From positions 62,001 to 126,000 of the forward strand of contig NZ_VHKO01000005.1 in assembly GCF_015223435.1 (NCBI RefSeq): 64,000 nucleotides of DNA, read 5' to 3'. The translations under genes and the position numbers were made by a program. A model generated the notes under the pieces. It had not been told where the DNA came from. It did no database searches and worked only from the letters and a program-made list of their open reading frames with translations. This document shows, piece after piece, positions 8,304-17,140 of the stretch. How positions within the stretch are numbered: position 1 is the first letter of the stretch; each line of letters starts with the position of its first letter. This DNA is from Vibrio hibernica. GTDB lineage: Bacteria > Pseudomonadota > Gammaproteobacteria > Enterobacterales > Vibrionaceae.

Positions 8304-10715
8304 ATGTCGAAAAATTCGCATTCAACTGACTTGAACTCAACATCTCCTGCATCATTTTTCAATACTCTTGATGCTTCTAAGCTTTACAATCCTGCTGATC
8401 TTGAGCAATTTCCTTGTAAATCAACCAAAGATATTCCACCGATTGATGAAATTGTAGGTCAAGAACGCGCCCAAAAAGCCGTTGAATTTGCCATGTCAAT
8501 TAAAGACAAAGGCTACAATATTTATGCATCGGGACAAAATGGTTTAGGCAAACGGACGATGATTCTACGTTACCTTAACCGCCATAAACCTGAAGATTTA
8601 CAGCTGTTTGATTGGTGCTATGTCGCTAATTTTGAAGATATTCGCAAACCAAAAGTGTTAAAGCTTCAGTCTGGAGTGGGTAAGCCGTTTCGCCTCGATA
8701 TTGAAAAACTGCTCAGTAAATTAGTGAAAGCGTTGCCGCTAGCGTTTGATAATGAAGTGTATTTTACTCGCTCAGAAAAGTTAAAAAATCAGTTAAATCA
8801 GAAACAACAAACGGCATTAGAAGAAATAACCAAAGAAGCGAAAGAAAAACGCGTTAGCCTTGCGGTAACGATGCAAGGGGATTATGAATTTATTGCCATG
8901 CTCGATGAAGAAAAGCTGCATAGTGAAGAAACCTTTGATTCATTGACCCGTAAAGAGCAAGATTATTTTCGCACCACCATTGATGCGTTAGAGTTCAAAC
9001 TTCGCGGTATGGTTCGCCAACTGACGGAATGGGAAGAAGCCTTTAGCGATAAGATCAAAAAGCTGAATGATGAAACCACATTAGATGTGCTGGCTTATCA
9101 AATTAAAGCGTTAAAAGACGTTTATGCAGAGCACCCCGAAATAAAGCAGCATTTATCGGATTTGCAAAAAGATATTGTCGAGAATGTTGAAATTTTCTTA
9201 CAAGAAAGTGATGAGCAAAATGAAATTGCTTCTGCGTCTTTAGATGGCAAACTTCCGCGCCGTTATAGTATTAATGTTTTGGTTAATCAGGTTGATAATA
9301 CTTTTCCGATTGTAGTGGAAGATAGTCCCAATTATCACAGCATTTTCGGATGTGTCGAAACGGCAACTTATAAAGGTACAGTCTTTACGGATTTCTCATT
9401 GATCCGCTCTGGCAGTTTGCATAAAGCCAATGGCGGCGTGTTATTGATGGATGCGATTAAGGTTCTTGAACAGCCTTATGTGTGGGATGGAATTAAACGC
9501 GCCTTACGAGCTCGTCAGTTAAGCTTAACGTCGCTTGAAAAAGAGGTGACATTATCTGGTGCGGTATCGCTTGATCCTGAAGCGATTCCATTGGATGTGA
9601 AAATCATCTTATTTGGTGATTATCGGACCTATCAACTCTTACAACATTACGATCCAGAATTCAGCGAACTGTTTAGAGTCACCGCAGATTTTGAAGATGA
9701 GATGACCCGTACCGTTGATGCTGAAATGCATTATGCACGTTTTATCTCAAGCATAGTGCGCGATAACGGCTTGTTGCATTGCGACAAAAAAGCCATTGCC
9801 AAGATTATTGAACATAGCTCACGGATGTCGGGAAATCAGAATAAGTTATCGTTACACTCTGCTCATATTGCTAACTTATTGCGTGAATCTAACTACGTGG
9901 CTCGTGGTGCAAAATCCAATTTGATCCGGGCGTCACATGTTGATCAAGCCTTAAGCAATCAAGAGCTACGTGTTAATCGCTTGCAAGATAATGTGATGGA
10001 AACCTTCAGCAATGGCACCACGCTGATTAAAACAGAAGGCTGCGCTGTGGGAGTGGTGAATGCGCTTTCTGTGTTATCGACGAGCGATCACATGTTTGGA
10101 GCACCGAACCGTATTACGGCAACGACGGCTTATGGCGATGGCGATATCTTAGATATTGAGCGTAATGTCGATTTAGGCGGCAGTATTCACTCGAAAGGTG
10201 TGATGATTTTATCGGCTTACCTTGCCTCAATTTTGGGTCGAAATGCCAAGATTCCGTTAACCACGCATATTACCTTTGAGCAATCTTATGGCGGCGTTGA
10301 TGGCGACAGTGCCTCGATGGCGGAAGTGTGTGCGATTGTATCGGCGTACTCTAAGTTGCCATTAAGACAAGATATTGCGATTACAAGTTCTATGAATCAG
10401 TTTGGCGAAGCACAGCCGATTGGTGGCGTGAATGAGAAAATAGAAGGCTTCTTTAATGTATGTAAAATTAAAGGTCGTCGCTCAACACAAGGTGTGATCA
10501 TTCCGCAATCGAATGTGCATAATTTAATGTTATCCGCCGAAGTACGACAAGCCGTGGCGAAAGGGGACTTTCATATTTGGGCAATTGAGCATGTGACTCA
10601 GGCGCTTGAAATTTTTACGGGTGTTGAAGCGGGTGTATTGGGTGATGATTTTACCTTTGGTGCGGGCAGTGTGTTTGGAATAACCCAAGCCAAGCTGAAT
10701 GCATTAAGAAAATAA
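8304..10715 (+). CDS. Lon-family ATP-dependent protease, LonH/YcbZ type
   Basis: 803 residues. The start is the ATG at 8304, with TAAGGA 6 bases upstream. An AAA region carries a Walker-A-like GQNGLGKRT at about residues 77-85; Arg follows GK where Ser/Thr is usual. The middle is a charged, coiled-coil-rich insert (about 150-290). The C-terminal third is a Lon serine-lysine protease domain: Ser in GGVDGDSASMAEV and Lys in GGVNEKIEGFF. This order and length fit the YcbZ (LonH) group rather than LonA, which has a long N-domain. Family members take part in protein quality control; the specific substrates are unknown. It is a single-gene unit with its own terminator. Confidence 0.85.
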   Translation: MSKNSHSTDLNSTSPASFFNTLDASKLYNPADLEQFPCKSTKDIPPIDEIVGQERAQKAVEFAMSIKDKGYNIYASGQNGLGKRTMILRYLNRHKPEDLQLFDWCYVANFEDIRKPKVLKLQSGVGKPFRLDIEKLLSKLVKALPLAFDNEVYFTRSEKLKNQLNQKQQTALEEITKEAKEKRVSLAVTMQGDYEFIAMLDEEKLHSEETFDSLTRKEQDYFRTTIDALEFKLRGMVRQLTEWEEAFSDKIKKLNDETTLDVLAYQIKALKDVYAEHPEIKQHLSDLQKDIVENVEIFLQESDEQNEIASASLDGKLPRRYSINVLVNQVDNTFPIVVEDSPNYHSIFGCVETATYKGTVFTDFSLIRSGSLHKANGGVLLMDAIKVLEQPYVWDGIKRALRARQLSLTSLEKEVTLSGAVSLDPEAIPLDVKIILFGDYRTYQLLQHYDPEFSELFRVTADFEDEMTRTVDAEMHYARFISSIVRDNGLLHCDKKAIAKIIEHSSRMSGNQNKLSLHSAHIANLLRESNYVARGAKSNLIRASHVDQALSNQELRVNRLQDNVMETFSNGTTLIKTEGCAVGVVNALSVLSTSDHMFGAPNRITATTAYGDGDILDIERNVDLGGSIHSKGVMILSAYLASILGRNAKIPLTTHITFEQSYGGVDGDSASMAEVCAIVSAYSKLPLRQDIAITSSMNQFGEAQPIGGVNEKIEGFFNVCKIKGRRSTQGVIIPQSNVHNLMLSAEVRQAVAKGDFHIWAIEHVTQALEIFTGVEAGVLGDDFTFGAGSVFGITQAKLNALRK

Positions 10716-10745
10716 TTACTCGCTAAAATAATAATAAACGAACGG

Positions 10746-10776
10746 ATACCCTGTCAGATTTGGCAGGGTATTTTTT
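10746..10776 (+). terminator. Intrinsic terminator of the Lon-family gene
   Basis: ATACCCTG (10746-10753) pairs with CAGGGTAT (10764-10771), followed by a run of T. Confidence 0.9.
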
Positions 10777-10862
10777 ATGGCACGCCAATAAGTTAGATAG
10801 TGGTTTACTTTACCCTTGTAGTAAGCTTTATAATCCCTTTAAGAAATAAAAAGGAGAGAATG

Positions 10863-10973
10863 ATGGGATGTTGTAATCAAGCGCCAAATGGTGGTGGGGA
10901 CGTTAAATTAGGCCTTAAAGTTTTCGGTATTATTGCAGTGATCGTTTTATTAATTGTTGTAATATTTGGTTGA
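10863..10973 (+). CDS. Small membrane peptide, 36 residues
   Basis: AAGGAG at 10851-10856 precedes two adjacent ATGs (10860 and 10863); the second has the better spacing. The peptide is MGCCNQAPNGGGDVKLGLKV followed by a single hydrophobic stretch FGIIAVIVLLIVVIFG ending at TGA. The layout is a short polar CC- and G-rich head plus one membrane span of about 18 residues. It stands alone between a terminator and the GST gene. I do not recognise a function. The ribosome site and hydrophobic C-terminus make translation likely. Confidence 0.6.
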   Translation: MGCCNQAPNGGGDVKLGLKVFGIIAVIVLLIVVIFG

Positions 10974-11086
10974 TTTACTTTAATTAAATTCTCGCTTATT
11001 CTGGATGAAATTCAAACGAAACAACCCATTTTATAGTCTTATAATGAAAGGGTTACTACAAAAAGATATCAACACAAGGAGTGTGA

Positions 11087-11734
11087 ATGAAACTATATAT
11101 AGGTAATCAAAATTATTCGAGTTGGTCTTTACGTGGCTGGCTTATTTTCGCCCAAAATAATATACAAGTAGATGTGGTTAAGTTGACCTTATTTACGGAT
11201 GAATTTTATCAATCACTACAAGCGGTTTCACCGGCTGCCAAAGTGCCAGCTCTGGTGGATAATGATGTCGCTATTTGGGATTCATTAGCAATTTTAGAAT
11301 ACATAAATGAAAATGTTTTAGGTGGAAAAGCTTGGCCACAAAATCAATCGTTGCGTGGTAAAGCGCGTGCACTTGCTTGTGAAATGCATTCAGGGTTTAG
11401 CGCGCTTCGCAACGAGTTGCCAATGAATTGTCGTGCTATTCGAAAGGTAGATTTGAGTGATTTAGCCAAAAAGGATGTTGCACGAGTCGATGCCATGTGG
11501 TCTGAGCAAATGAAGCAGAACCCCAATGCTTGGTTGTTTGGTGAGTGGTCGATTGCTGATGCGATGTACGCACCTTTAGCATTGCGTTTTAAAACGTATC
11601 AAATTGAGTTGTCTGATCTTGCTCGGCAGTATCAAGAAAAAGTGCTTCAAAGTGAAGCCATTCAACAATGGTTGGCAGAGGCAAGCTTAGAGAATGATAT
11701 TGTTGAAGAAGACGAAGCAGGTACAGATATTTAA
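11087..11734 (+). CDS. Glutathione S-transferase family protein
   Basis: 215 residues. The N-terminal thioredoxin-like half (1-80) has MKLYIGNQNYSSWSLRGWLIF with the catalytic-type Ser/Tyr region, and the glutathione-binding PALVDNDVAIWDSLAILEYINE (cis-Pro and SLAI). The C-terminal helical half contains WLFGEWSIADAMYAPLALRF, the usual N-capping box region. The GST class and substrate cannot be set. AAGGAG precedes the ATG. The acidic tail VEEDEAGTDI is unusual but harmless. Confidence 0.88.
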   Translation: MKLYIGNQNYSSWSLRGWLIFAQNNIQVDVVKLTLFTDEFYQSLQAVSPAAKVPALVDNDVAIWDSLAILEYINENVLGGKAWPQNQSLRGKARALACEMHSGFSALRNELPMNCRAIRKVDLSDLAKKDVARVDAMWSEQMKQNPNAWLFGEWSIADAMYAPLALRFKTYQIELSDLARQYQEKVLQSEAIQQWLAEASLENDIVEEDEAGTDI

Positions 11735-11760
11735 CTAACGTAATCGTAGTCGAAAAATAC

Positions 11761-11835
11761 ATCTTAGTCGCTTATACGGTAGTTACTCACACGGTAGTTA
11801 CTCACACCTTAGTTGCTTACATCTTAGTTACTAAG
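11761..11835. repeat. Tandem 15-bp repeat, five imperfect copies
   Basis: Five consecutive 15-mers: ATCTTAGTCGCTTAT, ACGGTAGTTACTCAC (twice, identical), ACCTTAGTTGCTTAC and ATCTTAGTTACTAAG. They lie just after the GST stop and before a terminator-like hairpin. Confidence 0.8.
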
Positions 11836-11846
11836 GGGTAAAAAAG

Positions 11847-11884
11847 CTCAAGCCATCACTTCAAAATGGTGCTTGAGTCTTTTA
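11847..11884. terminator. Bidirectional hairpin terminator downstream of GST
   Basis: CTCAAGC (11848-11854, approximately) pairs with GCTTGAG (11871-11877), with partial pairing of CCA/TGG inside. T-rich sequence follows on both strands (AAAAAA before, TCTTTTA after). Confidence 0.75.
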
Positions 11885-11887
11885 TTA

Positions 11888-11917
11888 TTTCTATTTCTAT
11901 TTCTATTTCTATTTCTA
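11888..11917. repeat. Tandem hexamer TTTCTA, five perfect copies
   Basis: Five uninterrupted TTTCTA units between two hairpins. The copy number is likely to be variable. Confidence 0.85.
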
Positions 11918-11953
11918 TTGATATCGATAGTGTAGATACCATGAAATAAAAAT

Positions 11954-11988
11954 AACCCTGATAGTTTTATGCACTATCAGGGTTTTAG
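11954..11988. terminator. Bidirectional terminator between GST and the GntR gene
   Basis: AACCCTGATAGT (11954-11965) pairs perfectly with ACTATCAGGGTT (11973-11984). T-rich tails lie on both strands, so it serves the convergent GntR gene. Confidence 0.85.
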
Positions 11989-12017
11989 ATTTTGGATAAA
12001 TTGTAGAATATGAGCAC

Positions 12018-12752
12018 TTAAGCTCTTGAGCGAATTACATCTGAAAATACGACATGTAAGTCGCTGGATGTGGCATCATCATTTAAGTTCAAGTTAGCTC
12101 TAATATGCTGTAAATGGTGATCCATTAAGTGAAGCGCCTGCTCTTTATCACCCGATTCAATTGCATTTAATAAGTTTGTATGTTCGTCTTGTGAACAATT
12201 ACTATTATTACTGCCTTCATATTGAGCGATAAGCAAAGAGGTTTGTGAAACCAAGCTGCGTAAAAAATGCAGCAAAGGGGCATTTTTAGCCATTTTAGCT
12301 AGCTCAATATGGAACTCACCGGATAAGCGAATACCTTTACCCACATCATTATTAGCAATGGCTTCATTTTCACTAATGACTAAATTACGCAATACTTGCA
12401 ATTGAACTTGGTTACAGTTTTCTGTTGCGAGTTCAGTTACGGCAAGTTCTGCTATTTCTCGCGCTTTTAATATTTGAACCGCTTCATCAATGGTTGGCGC
12501 TGAAACAGTAGCGCCACGATTTGGTTTAATATCAACAACTTGCTCAAGCGATAGGCGTAAGAGGGCACGACGAATAATCGTGCGGCTTACCCCAAATATT
12601 TCACTTAATGATTCTTCATTGAGCTTGGTATTTGGTGGTAGGCGCTGCTCCAAAATCGCATCAAAGATGTAGCAGTACACCACATCATCTTGAGTTTGAT
12701 TATTGGCCTTTGCCTGAATTTTAGTATTCGATAGTTTCGTTAATTTAGTCAT
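12018..12752 (-). CDS. GntR family transcriptional regulator, FCD (FadR) subfamily
   Basis: 244 residues. An N-terminal winged helix (about 23-90: VVYCYIFDAILEQRLPPNTKLNEESLSEIFGVSRTIIRRALLRLSLEQVVDIKPNRGATVSAP) has the GntR recognition pattern. A C-terminal all-helical FCD effector domain follows, with the His/Asp metal-ligand positions suggested by EFHIELAKMA and HHLQHI. It heads a minus-strand group with GlcG and malate synthase, divergent from gcl. The palindrome TTGTATACAA in the gcl/aceB intergenic region suits a dimeric FCD regulator, so it probably controls the glyoxylate genes in response to a small organic acid (inference). Confidence 0.85.
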   Translation of the reverse strand: MTKLTKLSNTKIQAKANNQTQDDVVYCYIFDAILEQRLPPNTKLNEESLSEIFGVSRTIIRRALLRLSLEQVVDIKPNRGATVSAPTIDEAVQILKAREIAELAVTELATENCNQVQLQVLRNLVISENEAIANNDVGKGIRLSGEFHIELAKMAKNAPLLHFLRSLVSQTSLLIAQYEGSNNSNCSQDEHTNLLNAIESGDKEQALHLMDHHLQHIRANLNLNDDATSSDLHVVFSDVIRSRA

Positions 12753-12808
12753 GGCCTAATCTGCTGATATTCCAAAAATAATATTGTACATTATAGACAC
12801 TATTTTAC

Positions 12809-13237
12809 TTATGTATCTAATGAATACAACTTTGCATGCAAAATACCTTCCAGCGCACACTTTTCGTCCAAATCAGATAAGTCACCACTGATCCCGACCG
12901 CACCAATAATTTGATTAGTTTCTGTTTTGATCAGCAAACCACCAGGTACAGGAACGAGGTTGCCTTGAGCCAATACATTAATGGCTGAAATAAACGCCGG
13001 ACGAATTTCCGCATCTTGTGCGAGTTTTCTCGATGAACATCCTAATGCTAATGCTCCCCATGCTTTTGCTGTGGCTATATCAGGCCGTAACATGCTTGAG
13101 CCATCTTGCCGCTGTAGGGAAACTAGTTTGCCACCACTGTCTAGTACAGCCACAGTGAGTGGGGCAGTTTTTAATGTAATACCAGCCTCAAATGCGCCTT
13201 GGGTGATATTTAAAGCCTGTTGTAGTGTCAAACTCAT
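12809..13237 (-). CDS. GlcG/HbpS-like (heme-binding family) protein
   Basis: 142 residues. LTVAVLDSGGKLVSLQRQDGSSMLRPDIATAKAWGALALG and VPGGLLIKTETNQIIGAVGISGDLSDLDEKCA are the hallmark blocks of the GlcG/HbpS family, the latter containing the conserved GAVGVSG-type loop. In E. coli, glcG lies in the glycolate operon and its role is unknown; other members bind heme or cobalamin or sense redox. Its position between the GntR gene and malate synthase supports a part in glycolate/glyoxylate use. It has no signal peptide, so it is cytoplasmic. Confidence 0.85.
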   Translation of the reverse strand: MSLTLQQALNITQGAFEAGITLKTAPLTVAVLDSGGKLVSLQRQDGSSMLRPDIATAKAWGALALGCSSRKLAQDAEIRPAFISAINVLAQGNLVPVPGGLLIKTETNQIIGAVGISGDLSDLDEKCALEGILHAKLYSLDT

Positions 13238-13300
13238 ATTAGGTCCTTCATTGTTATAAGGGTTAAACCGATCATATTGAAACGGCTTAACCCAATTCCA

Positions 13301-14935
13301 TTAACAAAGAAGTGAATAGCTCGGTAGAGTCAAGAACTCTGCAAAATCGTCTTGGGTCGATAGTGTATCGAACATCTTGGCCGTTTCTTCAAATCGTCCT
13401 TGAGCATAACGTTGCTCGCCAACTTCTTGTTTAATCGTGATTAGTTCTTCAGCCAACAAAGAGCGGAAATACGCCTCTGTTACAACTTGGCCATCGTCAA
13501 GTTTCACGCCGTGTTTGATCCATTGCCAAATTCCAGCGCGTGAGATTTCTGCAGTCGCGGCATCTTCCATCAAACCATAAATCGGGACGCAACCTACGCC
13601 ACTAATCCAAGCTTCAATGTAATACAACGCGATGCGAATATTTTTGCGTAAGCCTTCTTCATTGCGAGGCCCAGTGCAAGGTTCTAACAGTTGCTGCGCG
13701 GTGATTTCGCCTACATAGCTGCTGTCGTAATCGATTTGGTTTATATTGCCATTTAATTTCTTCTCAAAAATGTCCATCACAATTTCGACAAGTTTTGGAT
13801 GGGCAACCCAACCGCCATCGTGCCCGTTAGAGGATTCACGATCTTTATCATCTTCGACTTTAGCCCTAACTTGTGCCATGACCTCAGGATCAGCGTTTGG
13901 AATAAAGGCTGACATACCACCCATCGCGAGTGCGCCACGAGCATGACAAGTTTTCACTAATAGCTGGCTATAAGCATTTAAGAACGGTTTATCCATTCCA
14001 ATGCTATGACGGTCGGGTAGGATGCGATCTTTATGATTTTTCAGCGTTTTAATATAGCTAAAAATATAATCCCAACGCCCACAGTTCATGGCGACAATAT
14101 GTTCACGCATGACGTACAGCATCTCTTCCATTTGGAATACCGCTGGTAGGGTTTCAATCAATACTGTTGCTTTGATCGTGCCGCGTTCTACTGAGAAATA
14201 ATCTTCAGTGAAAGTAAACACATCATCCCACCACTTGGCTTCTTCCATACTTTCTAGCTTAGGAATGTAGTAATACACGCCATCGCCTTTTTGAGCGCGA
14301 GTTTGGTAGTTATGGAAGAAATACAATGCGAAGTCCATTAAACAACCCGCAATTGGCTTATCATTATATTGGATGTGTTTTTCTGGAAGATGCAGGCCAC
14401 GAGGGCGAGCTAATAACTGTGCAGGGTTACTGATTAAATCGTAACTTTTACCTTTCTTTTCATCAAAGTAACTAATAGTGCCAGCATTGGCATCTTTTAA
14501 GTTTACTTGTCCGTCAATCATGTTCTCCCAAGTAGGAGCAGACGCATCCTCAAAACAGCACATGAATACTTTTGCGCCAGAGTTGAGTGCGTTGATCACC
14601 ATTTTACGATCAATTGGACCGGTAATTTCAACGCGACGATCTTGTAAAACCGCAGGGATCGGAGCGACTTTCCAGCTTTTATCTTGTCGAATATGCTGTG
14701 TATCAGCTCGAAAGTCAGGTAACTCACCATTATCAAATTGAGATTGGCGTTGACGACGCAACGCCATGACTTCATCTAACGGCGCGCTAAATTTGGTGAC
14801 TAAAGCGTCCAAGAACTCTATCGCTGGTGGCGAAAAAATCGCTTGTTGCTGTGCGCTTTGTAGTGTGCCGATCACTTTTATGGCAGGGCTTTTATTCGAT
14901 GCCGCTTCTTGTTCACGTTCCTCTGTTTTGTGCAT
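13301..14935 (-). CDS. aceB: Malate synthase A
   Basis: 544 residues. It condenses glyoxylate with acetyl-CoA to malate. I start at the ATG at 14935 (MHKTEEREQEAAS), preceded by AAGGAGACAATT; an in-frame ATG 45 bases upstream has no ribosome site. Recognisable blocks are PPAIEFLDALVTKF, RVEITGPIDRKMVINALNSGAKVFMCCFEDASAPTWENMIDGQVNLKDA, the metal-binding ETLPAVFQMEEMLYVMREH and the substrate-loop GMSAFIPNADP. The length is close to E. coli AceB (533), so this is isoform A, not G. It is transcribed divergently from gcl across a region with TTGTATACAA palindromes. With Gcl it gives two routes for glyoxylate. Confidence 0.95.
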   Translation of the reverse strand: MHKTEEREQEAASNKSPAIKVIGTLQSAQQQAIFSPPAIEFLDALVTKFSAPLDEVMALRRQRQSQFDNGELPDFRADTQHIRQDKSWKVAPIPAVLQDRRVEITGPIDRKMVINALNSGAKVFMCCFEDASAPTWENMIDGQVNLKDANAGTISYFDEKKGKSYDLISNPAQLLARPRGLHLPEKHIQYNDKPIAGCLMDFALYFFHNYQTRAQKGDGVYYYIPKLESMEEAKWWDDVFTFTEDYFSVERGTIKATVLIETLPAVFQMEEMLYVMREHIVAMNCGRWDYIFSYIKTLKNHKDRILPDRHSIGMDKPFLNAYSQLLVKTCHARGALAMGGMSAFIPNADPEVMAQVRAKVEDDKDRESSNGHDGGWVAHPKLVEIVMDIFEKKLNGNINQIDYDSSYVGEITAQQLLEPCTGPRNEEGLRKNIRIALYYIEAWISGVGCVPIYGLMEDAATAEISRAGIWQWIKHGVKLDDGQVVTEAYFRSLLAEELITIKQEVGEQRYAQGRFEETAKMFDTLSTQDDFAEFLTLPSYSLLC

Positions 14936-14970
14936 AATTGTCTCCTTTATGTACATAGGAATGAGTGGTA

Positions 14971-14980
14971 TTGTGTACAT
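14971..14980. promoter_or_regulatory. Possible regulator half-perfect site TTGTGTACAT
   Basis: TTGTGTACAT, 36 bp upstream of the aceB start, matches the palindrome TTGTATACAA at 8 of 10 positions. It is a candidate operator for the adjacent GntR regulator (inference). Confidence 0.45.
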
Positions 14981-15130
14981 TAATGTTTTATATTTTTACT
15001 AGGTATATCCCTTTTTTAACATTAAATCAAAACATATTTAACGTAGTGTGATCATCATCTAAGCCTTTAAACCTACACTTCTACAACTATTTTATCTTTA
15101 AAAATAGTCACTTAATTAAAAAATCCCACA

Positions 15131-15140
15131 TTGTATACAA
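15131..15140. promoter_or_regulatory. Candidate GntR operator TTGTATACAA (distal)
   Basis: A perfect 10-bp palindrome in the aceB-gcl intergenic region, 74 bp upstream of an identical palindrome. Spacing and identity suggest cooperative binding by one dimeric regulator. Confidence 0.6.
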
Positions 15141-15203
15141 TTAATTTATTTTTTTATTTGCCAGTTAGCCCGATCTCTGCCTAAACTAAGTCATGTATTT
15201 TTT

Positions 15204-15215
15204 ATTGTATACAAT
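15204..15215. promoter_or_regulatory. Candidate GntR operator ATTGTATACAAT (gcl-proximal)
   Basis: A perfect 12-bp palindrome 23 bp upstream of the gcl start codon, placed where binding would block transcription. It shares its core with the site at 15131-15140. Confidence 0.65.
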
Positions 15216-15237
15216 CTTAATTAAAAGGATTTAGATT

Positions 15238-17013
15238 ATGGCGAAGATGAAAGCAATTGAAGCAGCAGTTGAAGTATTAAAGCGTGAAGGCGTCGATATT
15301 ACCTTTGGTGTACCAGGTGCAGCGATCAATCCATTTTATGCGGCGATGAAAAAAATCGGTGGCATTGACCATGTATTGGCTCGCCACGTTGAAGGTGCTT
15401 CACACATGGCTGAAGGCTATACACGTACCAATGATAAAAATATCGGTGTGTGTATTGGGACTTCTGGCCCTGCGGGCACGGATATGATCACGGGCTTATA
15501 CTCTGCTTCTGCGGACTCTATTCCAATTCTTTGTATTACTGGCCAAGCTCCACGTGCTCGTTTGCACAAAGAAGATTTCCAAGCAGTTGATATTGAATCT
15601 ATTGCTAAACCAGTGACTAAGTGGGCTACCACGGTTTTAGAGCCAGCTCTAGTGCCACGAGTATTCCAACAAGCTTTCCATATTATGCGTTCTGGTCGTC
15701 CTGGCCCGGTACTTATCGATTTACCAATTGATGTTCAGTTAGCTGAAATTGAATTTGATATTGATACTTATGAGCCACTTGAACCATACCAACCAAGTGC
15801 GACTCGCGCTCAAGTTGAAAAAGCATTAACCATGCTGACCCAATCTGAAAAACCACTCATCGTTTCTGGCGGTGGCGTTATTAATGCTGGCGCGAGTGCT
15901 GAGCTACAAGAATTAGCTGAGCTGTTAAATGTTCCTGTTATTCCAACATTAATGGGGTGGGGCACGATCCCAGATAACCATGAATTGATGGCAGGTATGG
16001 TGGGGCTTCAAACTTCTCATCGTTACGGCAACGCGAGCATGTTGGCATCAGATTTTGTACTTGGCATTGGTAACCGTTGGGCGAATCGCCATACCGGTTC
16101 GGTGGATGTGTACACCGAAGGTCGTAAATTTGTGCATGTGGATATTGAACCGACTCAGATTGGTCGTGTGTTCTGTCCTGATCTTGGCATTGTGTCGGAT
16201 GCAAAATCTGCTTTAACTTTGTTCCTTGAAGTGGCTAAAGAAATGAAAGCCGCTGGTCAGTTGAAAGATACTAGTGCTTGGGTCAGCGAGTGTATCGAAC
16301 GTAAATCGAGCATGTTGCGTAAAACTCACTTTGACGAAGTACCAATGAAACCAATGCGTGTTTATGAAGAAATGAACCGTGCATTTGGTGAAGATACTTG
16401 TTATGTCAGCACCATCGGTTTGTCTCAAATCGCGGCAGCGCAATTCTTGCATGTTTATAAACCGCGTCATTGGATCAACTGTGGTCAAGCTGGCCCGTTG
16501 GGTTGGACAATCTCGGCTGCATTAGGGGTACGCGCAGCTGATCCAAAACGTCCAATTGTGGCGATTTCAGGTGACTATGATTTCCAATTTATGATTGAAG
16601 AATTAGCCGTTGGCGCACAATTCAATCTTCCTTATATCCACGTTGTAGTGAACAACTCTTACCTTGGTTTGATTCGTCAAGCGCAGCGTCAGTTTGATAT
16701 TGATTACTGTGTTCAGCTTGCATTTGATAATCAAAATGCACCAGAAATGGAAGGCTATGGGGTTGATCATGTGGCAGTGGTTGAAGGTTTAGGCTGTAAA
16801 GCGATTCGTGTTCGTAAGCCAGAAGATGCCGCCGCTGCATTTGAAAAAGCGAAAGAACTAATGGCGAAACATCGCGTGCCTGTTGTGGTTGAATTCATTT
16901 TAGAGCGCGTAACCAACATCGCAATGGGCGTTGAAATTACCGGTGTAAACGAATTTGAAAGCCTAGCGGAAGGCAGTGATGATGCACCAACCGCCATTAC
17001 TTTTAACCAATAG
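15238..17013 (+). CDS. gcl: Glyoxylate carboligase (tartronate-semialdehyde synthase)
   Basis: 591 residues. It is a ThDP enzyme joining two glyoxylate molecules into tartronate semialdehyde with loss of CO2. The N-terminal Pyr domain contains [24 protein letters not shown]. Val/Leu replaces the usual catalytic Glu of ThDP enzymes near residue 50 in Gcl proteins, but the alignment needed to confirm it here was not done. The central domain has [10 protein letters not shown]. The C-terminal PP domain has [39 protein letters not shown], the ThDP motif GDY...NN. The length matches E. coli Gcl (593). AAAAGGATTT precedes the ATG. It is first in the operon gcl-hyi-glxR. Confidence 0.96.
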   Translation: MAKMKAIEAAVEVLKREGVDITFGVPGAAINPFYAAMKKIGGIDHVLARHVEGASHMAEGYTRTNDKNIGVCIGTSGPAGTDMITGLYSASADSIPILCITGQAPRARLHKEDFQAVDIESIAKPVTKWATTVLEPALVPRVFQQAFHIMRSGRPGPVLIDLPIDVQLAEIEFDIDTYEPLEPYQPSATRAQVEKALTMLTQSEKPLIVSGGGVINAGASAELQELAELLNVPVIPTLMGWGTIPDNHELMAGMVGLQTSHRYGNASMLASDFVLGIGNRWANRHTGSVDVYTEGRKFVHVDIEPTQIGRVFCPDLGIVSDAKSALTLFLEVAKEMKAAGQLKDTSAWVSECIERKSSMLRKTHFDEVPMKPMRVYEEMNRAFGEDTCYVSTIGLSQIAAAQFLHVYKPRHWINCGQAGPLGWTISAALGVRAADPKRPIVAISGDYDFQFMIEELAVGAQFNLPYIHVVVNNSYLGLIRQAQRQFDIDYCVQLAFDNQNAPEMEGYGVDHVAVVEGLGCKAIRVRKPEDAAAAFEKAKELMAKHRVPVVVEFILERVTNIAMGVEITGVNEFESLAEGSDDAPTAITFNQ

Positions 17014-17075
17014 GTTTCAACGGATAGTTTTTAATCCGTAGTGATTAATTAACCCATTTACATTCTTTCATTTAT

Positions 17076-17103
17076 AGAGCTTGTCATATCAATGGCAGGC
17101 TCT
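17076..17103 (+). promoter_or_regulatory. Intercistronic hairpin between gcl and hyi
   Basis: AGAGCTTGTCAT (17076-17087) pairs along 12 positions, allowing G-U, with ATGGCAGGCTCT (17092-17103) around a 4-base loop. No U-run follows, so it looks like an RNA-processing or stability element rather than a terminator. Confidence 0.55.
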
Positions 17104-17140
17104 ACGAAAAAAAGATTGAGCATAAAAAGAGGATTATATT

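Noticed and set aside
11761-11835. CRISPR-like array suspected from the 15-bp repeats
   Set aside because: The units are contiguous with no spacers and are too short.
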